DNA of 37,858 nt, taken from positions 1 through 37,858 of the IMG/VR virus record IMGVR_UViG_3300025168_000228, one strand, 5' to 3'. The stretch comes from a virus. The notes under the pieces were generated by a model. It made no database searches, was not told the DNA's origin, and saw nothing but the letters and a program-made list of their open reading frames with translations. Below are positions 19,551 through 30,044 of this stretch, piece after piece; within the stretch, counting starts at the first letter, position 1; every line of letters starts with the position of its first letter. The position numbers and the translations under genes were made by a program.

Positions 19551-22500
19551 AATTAAAAAAACTATTTCTAGACTTTTTAGACCTAGACTTCCCAGAGCCA
19601 AAGAAACTACTGCCTGATCCAGACCTTTTTGATCGTTTAGGAGGGGCTTTGTAATTATACTCAAGGTCTTTCATTTCCCTCTTCCTTCTAGCTTCTTCTT
19701 TCTTTTCCTCTTTAATCGCCTCTCTTTCTTTATAGCCTTCGGACTGAGAGCCAAATGTTCTTTCCCATAAGCCCCTATCATACCTTTTCATATCGGTCTC
19801 GTTGTCATACTGACCCAGCTTCTCTTTCTTTATCTGAGAATCAGATTTAGGTTGAGGTCTATACGAAGAACTAATACCAAGTACGTCGTATATGTTTTCT
19901 TCACTAAAGTCTCCTTGGAAAAAGTTTGAAAGTCCAATAAATGGATCAAATTGAACCCCTAACGTAATCTCAACTAGAACCCTTACAGCGCTACTTAAAG
20001 ACTTAGACTGACCATCCTCCTTCTCTTTCTTTGACAGCTTAGCTAGCTTATTAATTTTTCTTAATACTGAAGCAAAAGGATTTACTACATTATCAACTGG
20101 CCTACCCCCCTTTCCGGTCATCTTATTTACGGCCTCTTCGGCAGAAGCTCCGAAATAAGGAATCTGATATATAAGATTAAGACCTATCATTGCTTCCTTC
20201 ATCTTAGCTAAGGCCTCTTCCCTATCTTCATCTTCACCTTTAATAAACTTAGCTATGTTGGCCGCCAATGCAAACATTACGTTAGCTACTCCAAGATTAA
20301 GAACAAGACCCCTAACGCTTTTAGCCGATGGATTCTCTCTCTTGCTTACCGACCTTAATATATTGGTTGTTGATTGCATAACCTTATTCATCTGCAAGAA
20401 TAGCGTGCTCCCGAACATGGTAAAACCCCGAACTAAAGAGTTGCTATTCATCTGTAAAGGTATCTTATCAGTGCTTCGTCTTGATTGCTGAGTGGCATTG
20501 TAGTCCTCAAACTTTGCAAGAGCATCAGCCTCACTCATTCCATTAGCGATATCTCTATTGTAGTTAATCATATAGCCCATAACTCCAAGTATGTCACCAA
20601 GGACAGTAGGACTACCAGCCGCGGCTTTTAAAATTTTAAAAGCTTTATTTTTTTGTGATTGAGATGCGGGCTTATAAGTTACTGAACCTGTCTCAAGACC
20701 GTATACATCTCCTTCTAGACCTTTAAGTAGACGTTCCTTAAACATTGGAGACATATTCCAAGCTTTTTTTATTTGTGAAGGCATCGTAACTGCAACTTTA
20801 GCTCCGTCAACCATAAACATTAGAAGGTCAAGGCCTGGAATTTTTGATTTCCCCTTGCCTCTGTACGAGTAATCCTCAAAAGCGTTTACAAAAGACGTAG
20901 ACTGCTTTAGGATTTGTACAGCTTTAAAGGCTAGAGCAAACCCTGTGTACTTAGTCATTAATCTATCGACAATGTTTGACTGAATTGCAGACTTTCCTCC
21001 ATTAGGATTAACAGCGAAGTTTATTGCATTCTTTACAGCGCTGTTAAGACCGCTCTCGTTTAGCAGGGTATTAACAGACTTAAACTTAAATATAGAGTTC
21101 ATCTTCTTAACCCCCTTAGCGTATGCCTTATACCTCTCGATAGTCTCAAAGTGATTTTCAAGAGTTGAGGTAAAGTCTGAGCCTCTAAGGTCTACATCTC
21201 CCGTTAGGTCAATCCTCTCTTTTAAAGCGGGAGCGGTCTGGGCATTAAACACACCGCTAAAGTCTCCATTCTCTAGTAAGTCAGCATTAACTTTAGTTTG
21301 AATGGTTTGAGTTGGAAAGTAGTCATCCACATACCCTAGGTTTACATTATTAACATCAGAGTAAACCTCATTAGTTTTTTCAAAGTATTCTGTGCTTAAG
21401 TATTCTACAGTCTTGTTAACAAACTCAACTACTTCTTTGCCTAGAATAGCTTCAATTTCCTTTAGTTTCTTATCAGTAAGCCCTTGAGCGAGTAGCTTTT
21501 TACGTTGAATTTCATTCTTACTAAGGGCATATAGCCTCATAAGTTGGTCTGCATTAAACTCGGTGCTAGAAAGAGATACGCCTCTTGAAGTCTTAAGGCC
21601 TGTTATTTTATGGACACCTGTAGCGAGTTTTCTTTTAATATCCTTATAGCTGTTTATACCGTCAATAGTCTTTGCTATTTCGTCCATCTTGGATCGAGTT
21701 CCTTGAAGCCCCTTGGTGTACGCACTCTCCATCCTATTGAGGGCGTCGTATACATTCTTTTTGAAAAATGAACCAGCCTTATCAAGGCCGTTGGCAAGTG
21801 TACCCAAGTGCTTTAAGTTATTACCTATAGATTGAATCATCTTTCCCACCTTAGTATAAGAAAACTCCTTAGCGTATTTATTTATAGCATCACCTAGACC
21901 TTCGCCAAATAATTTAATGCGCCTAGCATCTCTATCAGCATCTAGTTGATTTTTATCCTTTGGTTTGCCGTCGTCAAAAAGCTCCGAGTAGCCATCCTCA
22001 ATATTTTTGTCAGCTTGATTCTGAACTTCTCTAACTTCAGCCCTGAACGCATCAAGTTTTTTCTTAAGCTCCAAGCGGCCACCCTCTTGACCTCTTTTAA
22101 CGTCTTCGAGCAATTGCTCAACCTGCTCAAGGCTCATGTCTCTAAGGCCATCTACAGACTCAAATATCTCTGAAGCATATAGCTGAGACTTTTCTTTATT
22201 TGTTAATTCTGAAAACTCTTTCTGTAGTATTGTGTCAATATCAGGAAATAAAGATTCCTTTATGCTTTCAGAATCAATCTTCACGGGTTTGCCATTTACC
22301 TTTGCAAGAACCTTATTCAGCACAGTCTTCATGACCTCAAAGAACTGCTGGCTGTCAGCGTCTACAGACTTTGATTTCTTTGCAGATTTAGAAACTCTTT
22401 TAAGAATATTATTTATTAAAGTATTCTTGTATTTACTTTCAGACTTATTGTATACACTGGCCATGTAATCCATAAAGCTATTTATAGACGAATCGTTAAG

Positions 22501-25500
22501 GACATCAACCTTGGCAAGTCTATTTAATATCCTTTGAGCCTGCCCGTTTGTTATAGAGCCCTTCTTAACTAGAGCCTTAACATTTTCAGTTACTAAATTA
22601 GTAGCTTCTTTTATGGCTTGTTGTGCAGTCTTAGCTCCTTCTTGTAGATCATTTAGTCTCTTAATGTATAATTTTTTATCTGTTGTTGTTATCTCCTTAC
22701 CAAAGTTAGAATCAAGAGACGCTTTAGATGGTGAAGCTTTTTCCTTTAAGCCAAACTCTTTTCTAAGCTCTCTTACAGCCTGCTCTCTTACAATATCAGT
22801 TGATTCTTTATAGACTTTAGAGTTCTTTAAAAGCTTAAGTGCGCTAGGGAATACATCTTTAATGTTTACAATTTTTGTAGATCCCCTAGAAGGGAATGCG
22901 GACATTTTGTTTTTATAATTATTTTTTGCTTTAACTGTTATTCTTTTTATAAGATTGTCTATCTGTTTTTTTACGCTATCAGAACCAGGGACAAGGTCTT
23001 CTGTTATTTTGGCTTTTGTATCAGCCTCGATACCTGCCATTGCTTCAGACACAACATCAGATTCAAATCCTCTTTTTTCTAGCACTGCCTTTATAGCTAT
23101 TTCGGAGTAACCAAGACCTCTTGCTTTCTCTACAAATGTTCTTACCTCCTCGTCAGATGAGTCTGTCATTAACTGAAGTGCGTCACTTAAGCCTTTAGCT
23201 TCAGCTCCAGCAAATACTTCGTTACCAGACAGCAGGTCTACATTAACACCTTTAAGAAATTCACTAAGAGTTATATTCTCTAACTGATCAGGTGAGTATT
23301 CAGACAACCCAGTCATGTTTTTAACAAAAGAATACAAGTCTTGTAGCCAAGTTTTAAAACTTATTTTTTGAGCTGCGGTAACAAAAGCTTCTCCTTGATC
23401 TCCAATTGCAGTAGCTAAGGCCTCTTCTAGTATATATGCGTCTATAGTTTCTTGACTAGCACCGTCTTTAAGCATTTGCTTTACAACCCTCTTATACTCT
23501 GGGCTTTCTTTAATCTGTGTCTCATACGCAGTACCTTTTATAAGACTCATTCCCTTTTTAAAAAGCTCAGGCTTGGCCTCTTTAGCTACGTTAAGCCATA
23601 TATGACCAAACTCATGTATGGGTGTGTTGAAGTTTTCTAGACCTGGGTTTAAGTATAGTTTACCATTCATTACAGCGCCATAAACCTTTTGACTTTTTGT
23701 CGATAAGGATTTAGAGTTTAGGTCTTTAGTCAAAGCATCAAAGTCTTCTTGACTAGACATTACTTCTACGTTAGGAAACGCTCTTTGAAGAAGGCTCACA
23801 AACTTTTTATACGTGGTTGTTTCAGGAGATGATAATTTTCTAGACTGACTAGCGCTCATAGAAGCGCTTCTCATTTCATTTGCTTTAGCCTCTTTAGATG
23901 TGACATTTCTTTTTGAAGCAGGCTTAGTTTTTGTGGCAGCAACTTTTTTCTTTACTAGCCCAGCGGCTTTAGCATTAAGGGAGCTCATTGAAGACTTATA
24001 CATATTCCAAAAAGGAACAGTCTCTTTTAGTAAGCCAACAGCTTTTCCTCTTATGTATACTGGGTAGTTTTCATGCTTAGGAAGTCCTTCTGATTCTTGC
24101 TGCTCTCTTGTTAGTATAGCTTCGCTAGCCGTCTCTTTAGTTATTGGGTTCCCTTGTTTGTCAGTCACCTGAAGAACTGTTGTTAGTGCCCCTGCGGGTA
24201 GATCTGACGCAAACTGTTCTACATTTAAATCTCGTATATCCTCAATAGTAACTTGATTCTGCTGAAGTATTACTCCTAATTCAGTTTCAGCTTTTACATC
24301 TCTTGAAGGAACAAGTTTTTTCATTATATCGGCCTTAGTATCTACATCAAGATCACCTATAAGAGACATCATTTCATTAATGTTTTTTGCGCTATTTGCA
24401 ATACCTCTTACTTTTTCTACAGAACTTTTTTTGAATTCTTGAGTTTTAAGTTTCTCACTCATTAAATCAAAAACTTTATCTTGAGTATCGCTGTCCAGTC
24501 CGTTTACAGACTCTACAAAAGTTTCTAGTATAGCAATATTTGAGTCTACAGCGCTAGGGCTCATGTTGTACACCACAGAAAAATCTGAGTTTATAGCGCC
24601 ATCAATTATTCTTTTAGCCGCAACTTTGTCAATAGAAGCCCAGGCAACTTTACCAAACAACTCATCCATCATAGGGAAGAAAGGGCCTCCCATTCTCTTT
24701 AATGTTTTATTACCTACTTTAACTTCACCCACTTTTAGCTGATCTGCCATGACTAGGTTAACTCTTTTACCAATAAGCTCACTCAGTCCCATCCTCTTTA
24801 CTTTAGCTGCTAGTTTTGAGTTTTCTTTAACATCTATCTGATAAGTTTTTACGTTGGGCGCTGGATTGGTTGCGTCAAACACCTCTTCTTCTAGCTTGGT
24901 TTGATTTGCAGGATCCTCCATCATCTTAACCGCCTCTTGAACCAAGGCGGTTTTTTTCTTTTTAGGAGTAACTTCAGTATCTAATTGAAGCTGAGCGTCC
25001 ACATTGTTATTTGCTTGTTCAGGAAGAGCCTGCTCTAAGCTTTCTATCTCTGCTTGAATCTCAGGCGTCGTCTCGACTTGGGCTTCCCCGATGGGCTCTG
25101 TGAATTCTTGCTCAACTTCTTCTGTAACGGTTTGTTCTTGGGTGTCTCCTTCTCCCATTGTTTCGCTAACTGTGGTTTGTTCTTGTACATCCACGCTCTC
25201 TGTGCTTGACTCTTGAATGGCATCGCTGTCTTCTTTTAATTTTGCTTTGTTTATTTCACTTTGAGATCTTAGCCTTTCTTTCCTTTCTTCCGTCTGGTTT
25301 TTAAGCTCAGGGTCATTCTTGACATCAAATGTTGTTCCTGCAAAAGACTTGTCGTCCGCATTTAAAGACTCAGTATAAATATCTAAGCCAACCTGTTCTC
25401 CGTTTATAAAATACTGAGCAGGCTTAACTAGCTTTCCATAAGCATATGTAAGAGGAGCCTTACCAGCTCCCCCTATAGTCTCAAAACCTATTTCTCTGGC

Positions 25501-26646
25501 GTCTAAGTCTTGACCTGCAAAAAGCCTTGCCGCAGTCTCTCCTACACCACCTCCGACACTCTCTGCTCCTAGAGCAACAGCCGCTCTCTTTCCTTTGCCC
25601 GCACCTTTTGCTGCTAGCTTTCCAATATACTTGCCTCCAAGCCCAGCAGAATATCTGTCTATTATACCAATAATAGCGCCTCTTCCTGCAGACTTTGTTC
25701 TGATCCGACGTAGGGCGTCGGCATCATTAAGAACAATACTAATATTTTCTTTATTAAAATCTAAGCCTTTAGCCTCTACTTCTTCTCTTAAGAACTCTGC
25801 AAAAGATATTCCTGTCTCTAGTGCGGCTCCAGACGCGCCAAAAGCAAAAGGCAATGATGAAATAGCTCCACCAATAGCACCTGGGATTGCGCCTATGCCA
25901 CCAAAAGCAGATCCGCCTACAGCTCCAGCAGTAGCTCCAGTTCCTACTGTTGCTCCAACAGCTCCAGCTGAAGCTTTGTTAACCATTTGTGCTGTTGTCT
26001 GTGCAGCTAACTGAGCCATTAATGAGATCGGAGCTGTAGATAGACCCTTTATAAATCCAAAAAGACCTCCTCCACTCTCATCATACACTTCGTTAAACCT
26101 CTTCATCTCATCCGTCTGACCCATTGAAGCTAGCTCTTCTTGAGCAGCAAGGAACTCTTCAATGTCTGTGGCTGATGTATTAGCCCCCTTAAACATTAAG
26201 TCATAGGACTCGTCAGCGGTGTTTCCCTGCACATATCCTTGTTCAGCAGACCTATATATGTCTCCCACAAAATCAGCAAAGCCTGAGACTATAGGGATGT
26301 TCTTGCCTACAACTCTTTCAATAAGGGTGTCTTTCTCACCCGACTGAGGAGCGGAACCATCCGATGTGCCACTGACTTCCACCTCTTGTGCAGTGGAGTC
26401 CATACCATCCTGCGGAGGCGTGGAAGGTAATTCGGAGTCTTCTTTTTTTTTTAAAGGATCTTGACCGAGAAAATACTTAGAATTAAAAGCATCTTGACCT
26501 TGAGTAAAGTAACCTTCCCTTTCGGCAACGCCATAGACTTTATCTTGGTAGGATTTATCCTGAGTCTGCTTAGCAAATTCATCAAAGGACTTAGTGTAGA
26601 AACCATCTCTACTTAAAACTTTCCAAAGCTTTTCTAACTCGTTCAT
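19549..26646 (-). CDS. giant virion/ejection protein with zincin metallopeptidase motif
   Basis: 2365 residues. The N-terminus has two copies of a GFYTKSFDEF / GYFTQGQDAF repeat (about 15-55), common in structural proteins of Bacteroidetes phages. A Gly/Ala-rich membrane-like stretch follows (about 225-280), then an acidic linker (about 470-545), a domain with FPMMDELFGKVAW (about 655-667) and the zincin site HEFGHIW (1011-1017). Long helical regions lead to a domain with YNATQQSRRSTDK, hydrophobic helices and a basic Ser-rich tail. The architecture fits a polyvalent internal protein ejected into the cell with the DNA. Position after the muzzle and cargo genes matches the largest cargo proteins of crAss-like phages. 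No RNA polymerase core is evident. Confidence 0.8.
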   Translation of the reverse strand: MNELEKLWKVLSRDGFYTKSFDEFAKQTQDKSYQDKVYGVAEREGYFTQGQDAFNSKYFLGQDPLKKKEDSELPSTPPQDGMDSTAQEVEVSGTSDGSAPQSGEKDTLIERVVGKNIPIVSGFADFVGDIYRSAEQGYVQGNTADESYDLMFKGANTSATDIEEFLAAQEELASMGQTDEMKRFNEVYDESGGGLFGFIKGLSTAPISLMAQLAAQTTAQMVNKASAGAVGATVGTGATAGAVGGSAFGGIGAIPGAIGGAISSLPFAFGASGAALETGISFAEFLREEVEAKGLDFNKENISIVLNDADALRRIRTKSAGRGAIIGIIDRYSAGLGGKYIGKLAAKGAGKGKRAAVALGAESVGGGVGETAARLFAGQDLDAREIGFETIGGAGKAPLTYAYGKLVKPAQYFINGEQVGLDIYTESLNADDKSFAGTTFDVKNDPELKNQTEERKERLRSQSEINKAKLKEDSDAIQESSTESVDVQEQTTVSETMGEGDTQEQTVTEEVEQEFTEPIGEAQVETTPEIQAEIESLEQALPEQANNNVDAQLQLDTEVTPKKKKTALVQEAVKMMEDPANQTKLEEEVFDATNPAPNVKTYQIDVKENSKLAAKVKRMGLSELIGKRVNLVMADQLKVGEVKVGNKTLKRMGGPFFPMMDELFGKVAWASIDKVAAKRIIDGAINSDFSVVYNMSPSAVDSNIAILETFVESVNGLDSDTQDKVFDLMSEKLKTQEFKKSSVEKVRGIANSAKNINEMMSLIGDLDVDTKADIMKKLVPSRDVKAETELGVILQQNQVTIEDIRDLNVEQFASDLPAGALTTVLQVTDKQGNPITKETASEAILTREQQESEGLPKHENYPVYIRGKAVGLLKETVPFWNMYKSSMSSLNAKAAGLVKKKVAATKTKPASKRNVTSKEAKANEMRSASMSASQSRKLSSPETTTYKKFVSLLQRAFPNVEVMSSQEDFDALTKDLNSKSLSTKSQKVYGAVMNGKLYLNPGLENFNTPIHEFGHIWLNVAKEAKPELFKKGMSLIKGTAYETQIKESPEYKRVVKQMLKDGASQETIDAYILEEALATAIGDQGEAFVTAAQKISFKTWLQDLYSFVKNMTGLSEYSPDQLENITLSEFLKGVNVDLLSGNEVFAGAEAKGLSDALQLMTDSSDEEVRTFVEKARGLGYSEIAIKAVLEKRGFESDVVSEAMAGIEADTKAKITEDLVPGSDSVKKQIDNLIKRITVKAKNNYKNKMSAFPSRGSTKIVNIKDVFPSALKLLKNSKVYKESTDIVREQAVRELRKEFGLKEKASPSKASLDSNFGKEITTTDKKLYIKRLNDLQEGAKTAQQAIKEATNLVTENVKALVKKGSITNGQAQRILNRLAKVDVLNDSSINSFMDYMASVYNKSESKYKNTLINNILKRVSKSAKKSKSVDADSQQFFEVMKTVLNKVLAKVNGKPVKIDSESIKESLFPDIDTILQKEFSELTNKEKSQLYASEIFESVDGLRDMSLEQVEQLLEDVKRGQEGGRLELKKKLDAFRAEVREVQNQADKNIEDGYSELFDDGKPKDKNQLDADRDARRIKLFGEGLGDAINKYAKEFSYTKVGKMIQSIGNNLKHLGTLANGLDKAGSFFKKNVYDALNRMESAYTKGLQGTRSKMDEIAKTIDGINSYKDIKRKLATGVHKITGLKTSRGVSLSSTEFNADQLMRLYALSKNEIQRKKLLAQGLTDKKLKEIEAILGKEVVEFVNKTVEYLSTEYFEKTNEVYSDVNNVNLGYVDDYFPTQTIQTKVNADLLENGDFSGVFNAQTAPALKERIDLTGDVDLRGSDFTSTLENHFETIERYKAYAKGVKKMNSIFKFKSVNTLLNESGLNSAVKNAINFAVNPNGGKSAIQSNIVDRLMTKYTGFALAFKAVQILKQSTSFVNAFEDYSYRGKGKSKIPGLDLLMFMVDGAKVAVTMPSQIKKAWNMSPMFKERLLKGLEGDVYGLETGSVTYKPASQSQKNKAFKILKAAAGSPTVLGDILGVMGYMINYNRDIANGMSEADALAKFEDYNATQQSRRSTDKIPLQMNSNSLVRGFTMFGSTLFLQMNKVMQSTTNILRSVSKRENPSAKSVRGLVLNLGVANVMFALAANIAKFIKGEDEDREEALAKMKEAMIGLNLIYQIPYFGASAEEAVNKMTGKGGRPVDNVVNPFASVLRKINKLAKLSKKEKEDGQSKSLSSAVRVLVEITLGVQFDPFIGLSNFFQGDFSEENIYDVLGISSSYRPQPKSDSQIKKEKLGQYDNETDMKRYDRGLWERTFGSQSEGYKEREAIKEEKKEEARRKREMKDLEYNYKAPPKRSKRSGSGSSFFGSGKSRSKKSRNSFFN

Positions 26647-26664
26647 CTTGTTTTATTATAGTAA

Positions 26665-28566
26665 TTAATCTAATTCACCTGTCCCCTCAGTAGGCAGCTC
26701 AAACTTAGTTTGAGGAGCATCTACAATCTCACCCCTAGCGTTTTGACCTGTTCCAAAACCTGATCCGTCACCTTCATTAATACTTGAGCCAGTTCTGTAG
26801 TTAGGCCCCTGTAAGCCACCTCCCTGTGCCTGTCTTGATGAACTTCTTCTTGATTCTAGAATCTCATCTAAGGCATTCCCGAGTTCTTGACTACCAGGCT
26901 TGACAATATATCTTTTCTGTGTAACTGCGTCAAATATTTCAAGTGGCCCTGGATCGCCAGTAGTTGAGCTAGGAAGCTGCTTTATAACAAAAGGGTTTGG
27001 AGCTCTATTCGCTGATGTTTGAAGGTGTAAGCTATTAAGTGTTTCAATTAATTCTTTAGATAGTCTAACTGTATTATCAATAGCTGTTAGATCTTCTTTA
27101 AGTTGATTCTTTGACGCATTAAAGCTAGTATCGTCAAACAAATAAGTTCCAGCCTGAGCGGTGGAGGATCCATCACTAAACACTCTTCCTTTTTCTTGCT
27201 CTTTAGCCATATACTCTGCAAGCTGTTTTTTGCTTATAGGCTTACCAGTAATAAACTCAGCATGAGAAGTTATCCAAGTCGCTCTGTCAATCTGATCACC
27301 ATTACTATCAAGAAGGCTAATGGTTTTAGTCTCATAATCCTTTGGGTCAGTAACAACAACTCCATTAATTTCTGGAGCGTATGTAAACACTAGTGAATTC
27401 TGCCTCCTATCGACCTTTTTTATATTTGGATTGGTTCCGGTCTGTTGCTCAACTCGAGCCGTTAGGGTGGCCTGATCTCCACTAAAGAAATCCTCCATCC
27501 TATCTATATCTATAGCCACAGCGTCTTCTATTTGACCTTGAACCCTAGCTTGAGTTCGGTCTATATCTTGTCTTTTAGTCTCAATAGCCCCCCTAACGCT
27601 GTCTTGAAGACCATCGAATGCCCACTGTTGCACTGTCTTCGTCTTATTACCAATAGTTAGGTTTCTTTCTACATCGGGAACTCTTCTTCCGTCGTCTCCG
27701 GTAATTAATAAAATCTTTGTGGGGTCTGAGTCTGCTATCTCCTTACTCAAAGTAAAGTTATCACTGCTCACTCCAGAGTTTAGTTCAACAACAATCTGAG
27801 CCACATCTACATCGTCAGTCATCATAGACTCAATTGCGTTAGATTCCGCCCCTACGTAGTCATCATTTAAAAACGCGCTTGTTGTCTTAGCCCCGGCTTT
27901 TGTAAAGAACTCATTTGTAGCGAGAATCTTAACCGCAGAACTCACCTCCGAAGATATGTTAATTGATTTTCGTTGAATATCTTCATCAATAGACAGGGTG
28001 TTTACGTTTATAAGCTTGTCTGGATCCGTTATTACCTCTCCATTTTCATCTTTCATAGCAATATAGCCTATATATGTTTCTGGGTCTATATAGTATGTGC
28101 TATTGTCTGAAAACATTGCTTTTTCACGACGGATATTTTCCCACACAGTTTGCGCAGCGACTGTGCCATCGGCTAGAGCCTTATCGTTTGCAGCTCTTCT
28201 TGTTGCGTAGGTGGTCATACTCTGCTTTAATCCCTTTGCTTGATTAAGGATAAGCTGTCTTTTTTTAGCAAACTCTCTAGGAGTTATCTCTAAGTTTTTC
28301 ATCTGCTGAAAAGCAGTATTAGTTGCTGATGCCATGTTATCAGTAGCACCAAACGCCCATTCAGCAGAAGTAAGGGGAGCGTTTTCGCTAACTTTAGCTA
28401 TACTGTCTAAAGTTTCTTGAGTATTTTTTTCAATTAAATCCCTTTTCTCCTGCCGCCTAACGGATTCAGCTTCTAAGTCATTGCTTAATTTCGTTCCAAT
28501 ACCAGCCCAATCAACATTTGCTTTTAATGGGTTTCTTTTTTTAAACTTGTAAAACGATTTAGCCAT
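26665..28566 (-). CDS. putative internal virion (cargo) protein
   Basis: 633 residues, mostly helical and charged, with a basic N-terminus (MAKSFYKFKKRNPLK) and a Gly-rich, low-complexity C-terminus (about 580-620). No enzyme motif found. It lies between a small Ala/Gln-rich protein and the giant ejection protein, where crAss-like phages encode cargo proteins packed in the capsid. An 18-nt gap separates it from the giant gene, so they are co-transcribed. Assigned by context. Confidence 0.65.
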   Translation of the reverse strand: MAKSFYKFKKRNPLKANVDWAGIGTKLSNDLEAESVRRQEKRDLIEKNTQETLDSIAKVSENAPLTSAEWAFGATDNMASATNTAFQQMKNLEITPREFAKKRQLILNQAKGLKQSMTTYATRRAANDKALADGTVAAQTVWENIRREKAMFSDNSTYYIDPETYIGYIAMKDENGEVITDPDKLINVNTLSIDEDIQRKSINISSEVSSAVKILATNEFFTKAGAKTTSAFLNDDYVGAESNAIESMMTDDVDVAQIVVELNSGVSSDNFTLSKEIADSDPTKILLITGDDGRRVPDVERNLTIGNKTKTVQQWAFDGLQDSVRGAIETKRQDIDRTQARVQGQIEDAVAIDIDRMEDFFSGDQATLTARVEQQTGTNPNIKKVDRRQNSLVFTYAPEINGVVVTDPKDYETKTISLLDSNGDQIDRATWITSHAEFITGKPISKKQLAEYMAKEQEKGRVFSDGSSTAQAGTYLFDDTSFNASKNQLKEDLTAIDNTVRLSKELIETLNSLHLQTSANRAPNPFVIKQLPSSTTGDPGPLEIFDAVTQKRYIVKPGSQELGNALDEILESRRSSSRQAQGGGLQGPNYRTGSSINEGDGSGFGTGQNARGEIVDAPQTKFELPTEGTGELD

Positions 28567-28594
28567 ATAAATTTACTTAGTTGTTGTATACATT

Positions 28595-29266
28595 CTAGAA
28601 CCTTGCAAAACTATCTTGCATTTGTTGAATAGCCGACTGTATTCCTTTTTTTGATTTACCTCTACCAAAAAGGTAACTTGTGTCAAAGTCTCCCATGTTT
28701 TTAAACAAGGGGTTAAGGAGTTCGTTACCAACAAATGCATTGAGGCCCCCTGTTAATGCCTTACTGGCAGATGTGTTCGCAAGTCCGGCCGCTTCAGCAT
28801 ACATTGCCGCTGCATCTTGAGCCCCCTCTGCTTCAGCTTCTGCAATTGCCTGCAACTCATTGTTGTTTTCTCTCTCGTTCTTAGCTACTGCAATATCTCT
28901 CTTGTATAGGTCTGCAGCAATCTGATCTCTTTGTTGCTGGTTTGCATTAACCGCCAATGCCTGTAAGCCGCCTAAGCCGCCTAAAAGACCTCTAGCGCCT
29001 GTCTGCTGAAGGGCGTCTATCCCTTGTTGTTGTTGACTAGTTATTTCCCTTTGAGCATTTTCGTAGGCCTCCATAGGGACGCGCAACGCTTCCATCTCGT
29101 TTATAGAGGCAAAACGTTTAGCTTCATCTATGGCTGTTTGTGCCGCGGTCTCAGCCTCTCCCATCAATCTTTTTGATCTAGCAGCTTGCGCGTAGCTCAT
29201 TCCTGCCCCTAGAATTTGCGGTGCGGCTTTTAGTGCCGCGCCTATAACATACCCTGGTATTACCAT
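28595..29266 (-). CDS. putative internal virion protein, Ala/Gln-rich
   Basis: 223 residues. A hydrophobic N-terminus (VIPGYVIGAALKAAPQILGA) could insert in a membrane. A helical Ala/Glu/Gln-rich middle includes SQQQQGIDALQQ and a Gly-rich GARGLLGGLGGLQAL turn. Similar small internal proteins lie near the tail genes of many podoviruses and may help form the ejection channel; that is inferred. It has its own TACCTTTG promoter. Confidence 0.62.
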   Translation of the reverse strand: MVIPGYVIGAALKAAPQILGAGMSYAQAARSKRLMGEAETAAQTAIDEAKRFASINEMEALRVPMEAYENAQREITSQQQQGIDALQQTGARGLLGGLGGLQALAVNANQQQRDQIAADLYKRDIAVAKNERENNNELQAIAEAEAEGAQDAAAMYAEAAGLANTSASKALTGGLNAFVGNELLNPLFKNMGDFDTSYLFGRGKSKKGIQSAIQQMQDSFARF

Positions 29267-29288
29267 AACTTTATAATTTGAGTTAATA

Positions 29289-29296
29289 CAAAGGTA
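29289..29296 (-). promoter_or_regulatory. late promoter TACCTTTG before cargo genes
   Basis: On the minus strand GTTACCTTTGT lies 22 nt before the start at 29266 and is the same 11-mer as before groEL. Confidence 0.6.
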
Positions 29297-29303
29297 ACGA
29301 AAA

Positions 29304-30044
29304 TCATGGATATGATTTAAATATACTAGACTCTACAGTAAACAGCTCCACATGCGTGGTGCTTGTGTTCGTTAAAGTGAACTCACAATAATATCCCATA
29401 ACTCCTTGAGATTCTGCTTGTGGGTTTTTAACGGCAAAAACATAGTTGCCATTAACGGGCGCGGTTCCTGTTAAAGTTACCGTAAGAGTCTTTCTGTCTG
29501 CCGATACAGCCGTTAGGGAACCAACTTCTAATTCTGGATTTAAGTCCTTGTATATCTTATCGCCAATGCTAACAATAGGGTTTATTGCAAAAGCAAATAC
29601 TAGCGTGTATGTAGCCCCCACATTACTAACTGTAGTTACATTGCCTATACCATCAACAGACCTCATGTGAAAATTAACGGGAGACTCATTCGCCCTTATA
29701 GAGGCATAGTAGCTACCCTCTTTTAAGTCATACCACGCTGAGTTTATAACGCCAGTCTCTAGGTTAGTCTTGAAGGCGGCTCCCCAAGGACTGTTTGCCT
29801 CTAAGGATAAAGTCTTAAATTTTTTAGATGCTGTAGGCTCTATATTAAAAACACTTGTCACTGTAGAAGGGTAGCTTACATTGTAAAACTTATTTCTACC
29901 TTCATTTGTGTTGTGTCTATATAAATTACCGGCTTTAAAAGTGTATAGGTAATTGTTCATTCCCATTATATACTCAGGTATGTAAGAGTAAAAAGAAGGG
30001 AACCCCTTTACGGATGCGCTATATGTTATAGTATAATCACTCAT
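29304..30044 (-). CDS. C-terminal muzzle/stabilisation protein part, encoded separately
   Basis: 246 residues, strand-rich. FPSFYSYIPEYIMGMNNYLY followed by TFKAGNLYRHNTNE (about 15-48) matches the C-terminal region of the large stabilisation (muzzle) protein of crAss-like phages, as I recall that family. Here it is a separate gene whose start overlaps the stop of the 1093-residue protein by ATGA. The two probably assemble together at the tail tip. A C-terminal beta-rich domain (TAVSADRKTLTVTLTGTAPV) may be an added adhesin-like fold. Confidence 0.68.
   Translation of the reverse strand: MSDYTITYSASVKGFPSFYSYIPEYIMGMNNYLYTFKAGNLYRHNTNEGRNKFYNVSYPSTVTSVFNIEPTASKKFKTLSLEANSPWGAAFKTNLETGVINSAWYDLKEGSYYASIRANESPVNFHMRSVDGIGNVTTVSNVGATYTLVFAFAINPIVSIGDKIYKDLNPELEVGSLTAVSADRKTLTVTLTGTAPVNGNYVFAVKNPQAESQGVMGYYCEFTLTNTSTTHVELFTVESSIFKSYP

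Noticed and set aside
24340-24360. DLDVD in the giant virion protein as an RNA polymerase DxDxD active site
   Set aside because: It sits in a helical charged stretch without the surrounding beta-strand pattern of a double-psi-barrel polymerase; likely chance.
25595-26014. 139-codon frame antisense to the giant virion gene
   Set aside because: Ala/Pro-rich product mirrors the Gly/Ala-rich segment on the coding strand; a shadow frame.
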